This document shows positions 63,896-64,000 of a DNA stretch of 64,000 bases, piece after piece. The notes under the pieces are model-generated. The model searched no databases, was not told where the DNA came from, and saw only the letters and a program-made list of their open reading frames with translations. Every line of letters begins with the position of its first letter. Position 1 is the stretch's first letter. A program made the translations under genes and the position numbers. The DNA is taken from positions 82,181 through 146,180 of the forward strand of contig NZ_JACYXK010000020.1 in the NCBI RefSeq assembly GCF_014842975.1, written 5' to 3'. Source of the DNA: Rhodanobacter sp. DHB23 (lineage in GTDB: Bacteria; Pseudomonadota; Gammaproteobacteria; Xanthomonadales; Rhodanobacteraceae).

Positions 63896-64000
63896 AGCTG
63901 GATCTCGAAGAGCCCGCTCTGCTTGCGGGCGGGTTCCGAGCAGCGCATGGGCCAAATCGAGCACCATGGCCGGCAAATCGAAGCGCCGGTTGAAGCGATA
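63881..64000 (-). CDS. C-terminal end of an IS1595-type (ISXO2-like) transposase, cut by the window edge
   Basis: The last 39 codons of a minus-strand frame that enters from the right edge. The sequence YRFNRRFDLPAMVLDLAHAL resembles the C-terminal block of IS1595-family transposases, where YRFNRR is conserved. It ends with TAA at 63881-63883. Whether the element is complete lies outside the window. Confidence 0.6.
   Translation of the reverse strand, partial: YRFNRRFDLPAMVLDLAHALLGTRPQAERALRDPADIRR

Overview
The window is GC-rich chromosomal DNA from a gammaproteobacterium, most likely Lysobacterales (Xanthomonadales), family Rhodanobacteraceae (Dyella, Rhodanobacter or Luteibacter type). 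This is an inference. It rests on the strong GC third-position bias, a large TonB-dependent receptor set among sugar-degrading enzymes, a MetX-family acyltransferase resembling the xanthomonad serine O-succinyltransferase, a kynurenine 3-monooxygenase, and many short palindromic intergenic repeats. No phage, plasmid origin or CRISPR array is visible.

Layout. 0.1-2.8 kb: an acetoacetyl-CoA reductase, kynurenine 3-monooxygenase and a DUF3293 protein. 2.8-9.8 kb: a complete cytochrome c maturation operon, ccmABCDEFGHI, tightly overlapped except where a repeat separates ccmA from ccmB. A perfect 22-bp inverted repeat lies in frame inside the ccmH signal-peptide region. A MetX-family acyltransferase follows. 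11.2-14.4 kb: a BlaI-type repressor with two palindromic operators, an M56 (BlaR1-like) membrane peptidase and a secreted alpha/beta hydrolase. 14.5-20 kb: a phospholipase C-like phosphoesterase, cysteine dioxygenase, tRNA-Leu, and a LysR / MFS / aldo-keto reductase (DkgB) group.

20.1-33.7 kb is a carbohydrate-utilisation locus: glucokinase, GH20 beta-hexosaminidase, TonB receptor, APC permease, GH2 exo-beta-D-glucosaminidase (catalytic residues match CsxA), LacI regulator and a sulfotransferase. A perfect 16-bp LacI-type operator lies before the glucokinase. The gene set suggests stepwise breakdown of chitin/chitosan-type oligosaccharides and phosphorylation of the released sugar. A 268-bp MITE-like element with 32-bp terminal inverted repeats sits between the permease and the GH2 gene and supplies the permease's stop codon. 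A GH18 chitinase lies separately at 52-53 kb.

34-43 kb: an HU-like protein with a basic tail, a membrane-anchored SUMF1-like protein, RNase D, tRNA-Ala, an IS30 remnant, an AbiEii-type toxin with a small partner, a DyP peroxidase, two 16S rRNA modification enzymes (RsuA and an RsmC-like methyltransferase), a YajD-type HNH protein and an AhpD-like protein. 43-50 kb: mprF overlapping a VirJ/AcvB-type gene, an OPT transporter, a GST and a lipoprotein FKBP isomerase. 50-55.7 kb: a hairpin-bounded repeat, a luciferase-like monooxygenase, a chitinase and an M28 peptidase. 55.7-57.7 kb is an AT-richer island with an OLD-family ATPase/TOPRIM nuclease against tRNA-Arg. 57.9-64 kb: an ALDH7-type dehydrogenase, DUF4190 protein, SDR, methyltransferase, pyrD, murB, and the tail of an IS1595-type transposase running off the end.

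The best candidates for a second look are the chitosan-type locus with its unusual permease, the BlaI/M56/hydrolase system, the OLD island, the AbiE-like pair, and several families of mobile or exapted palindromic repeats.
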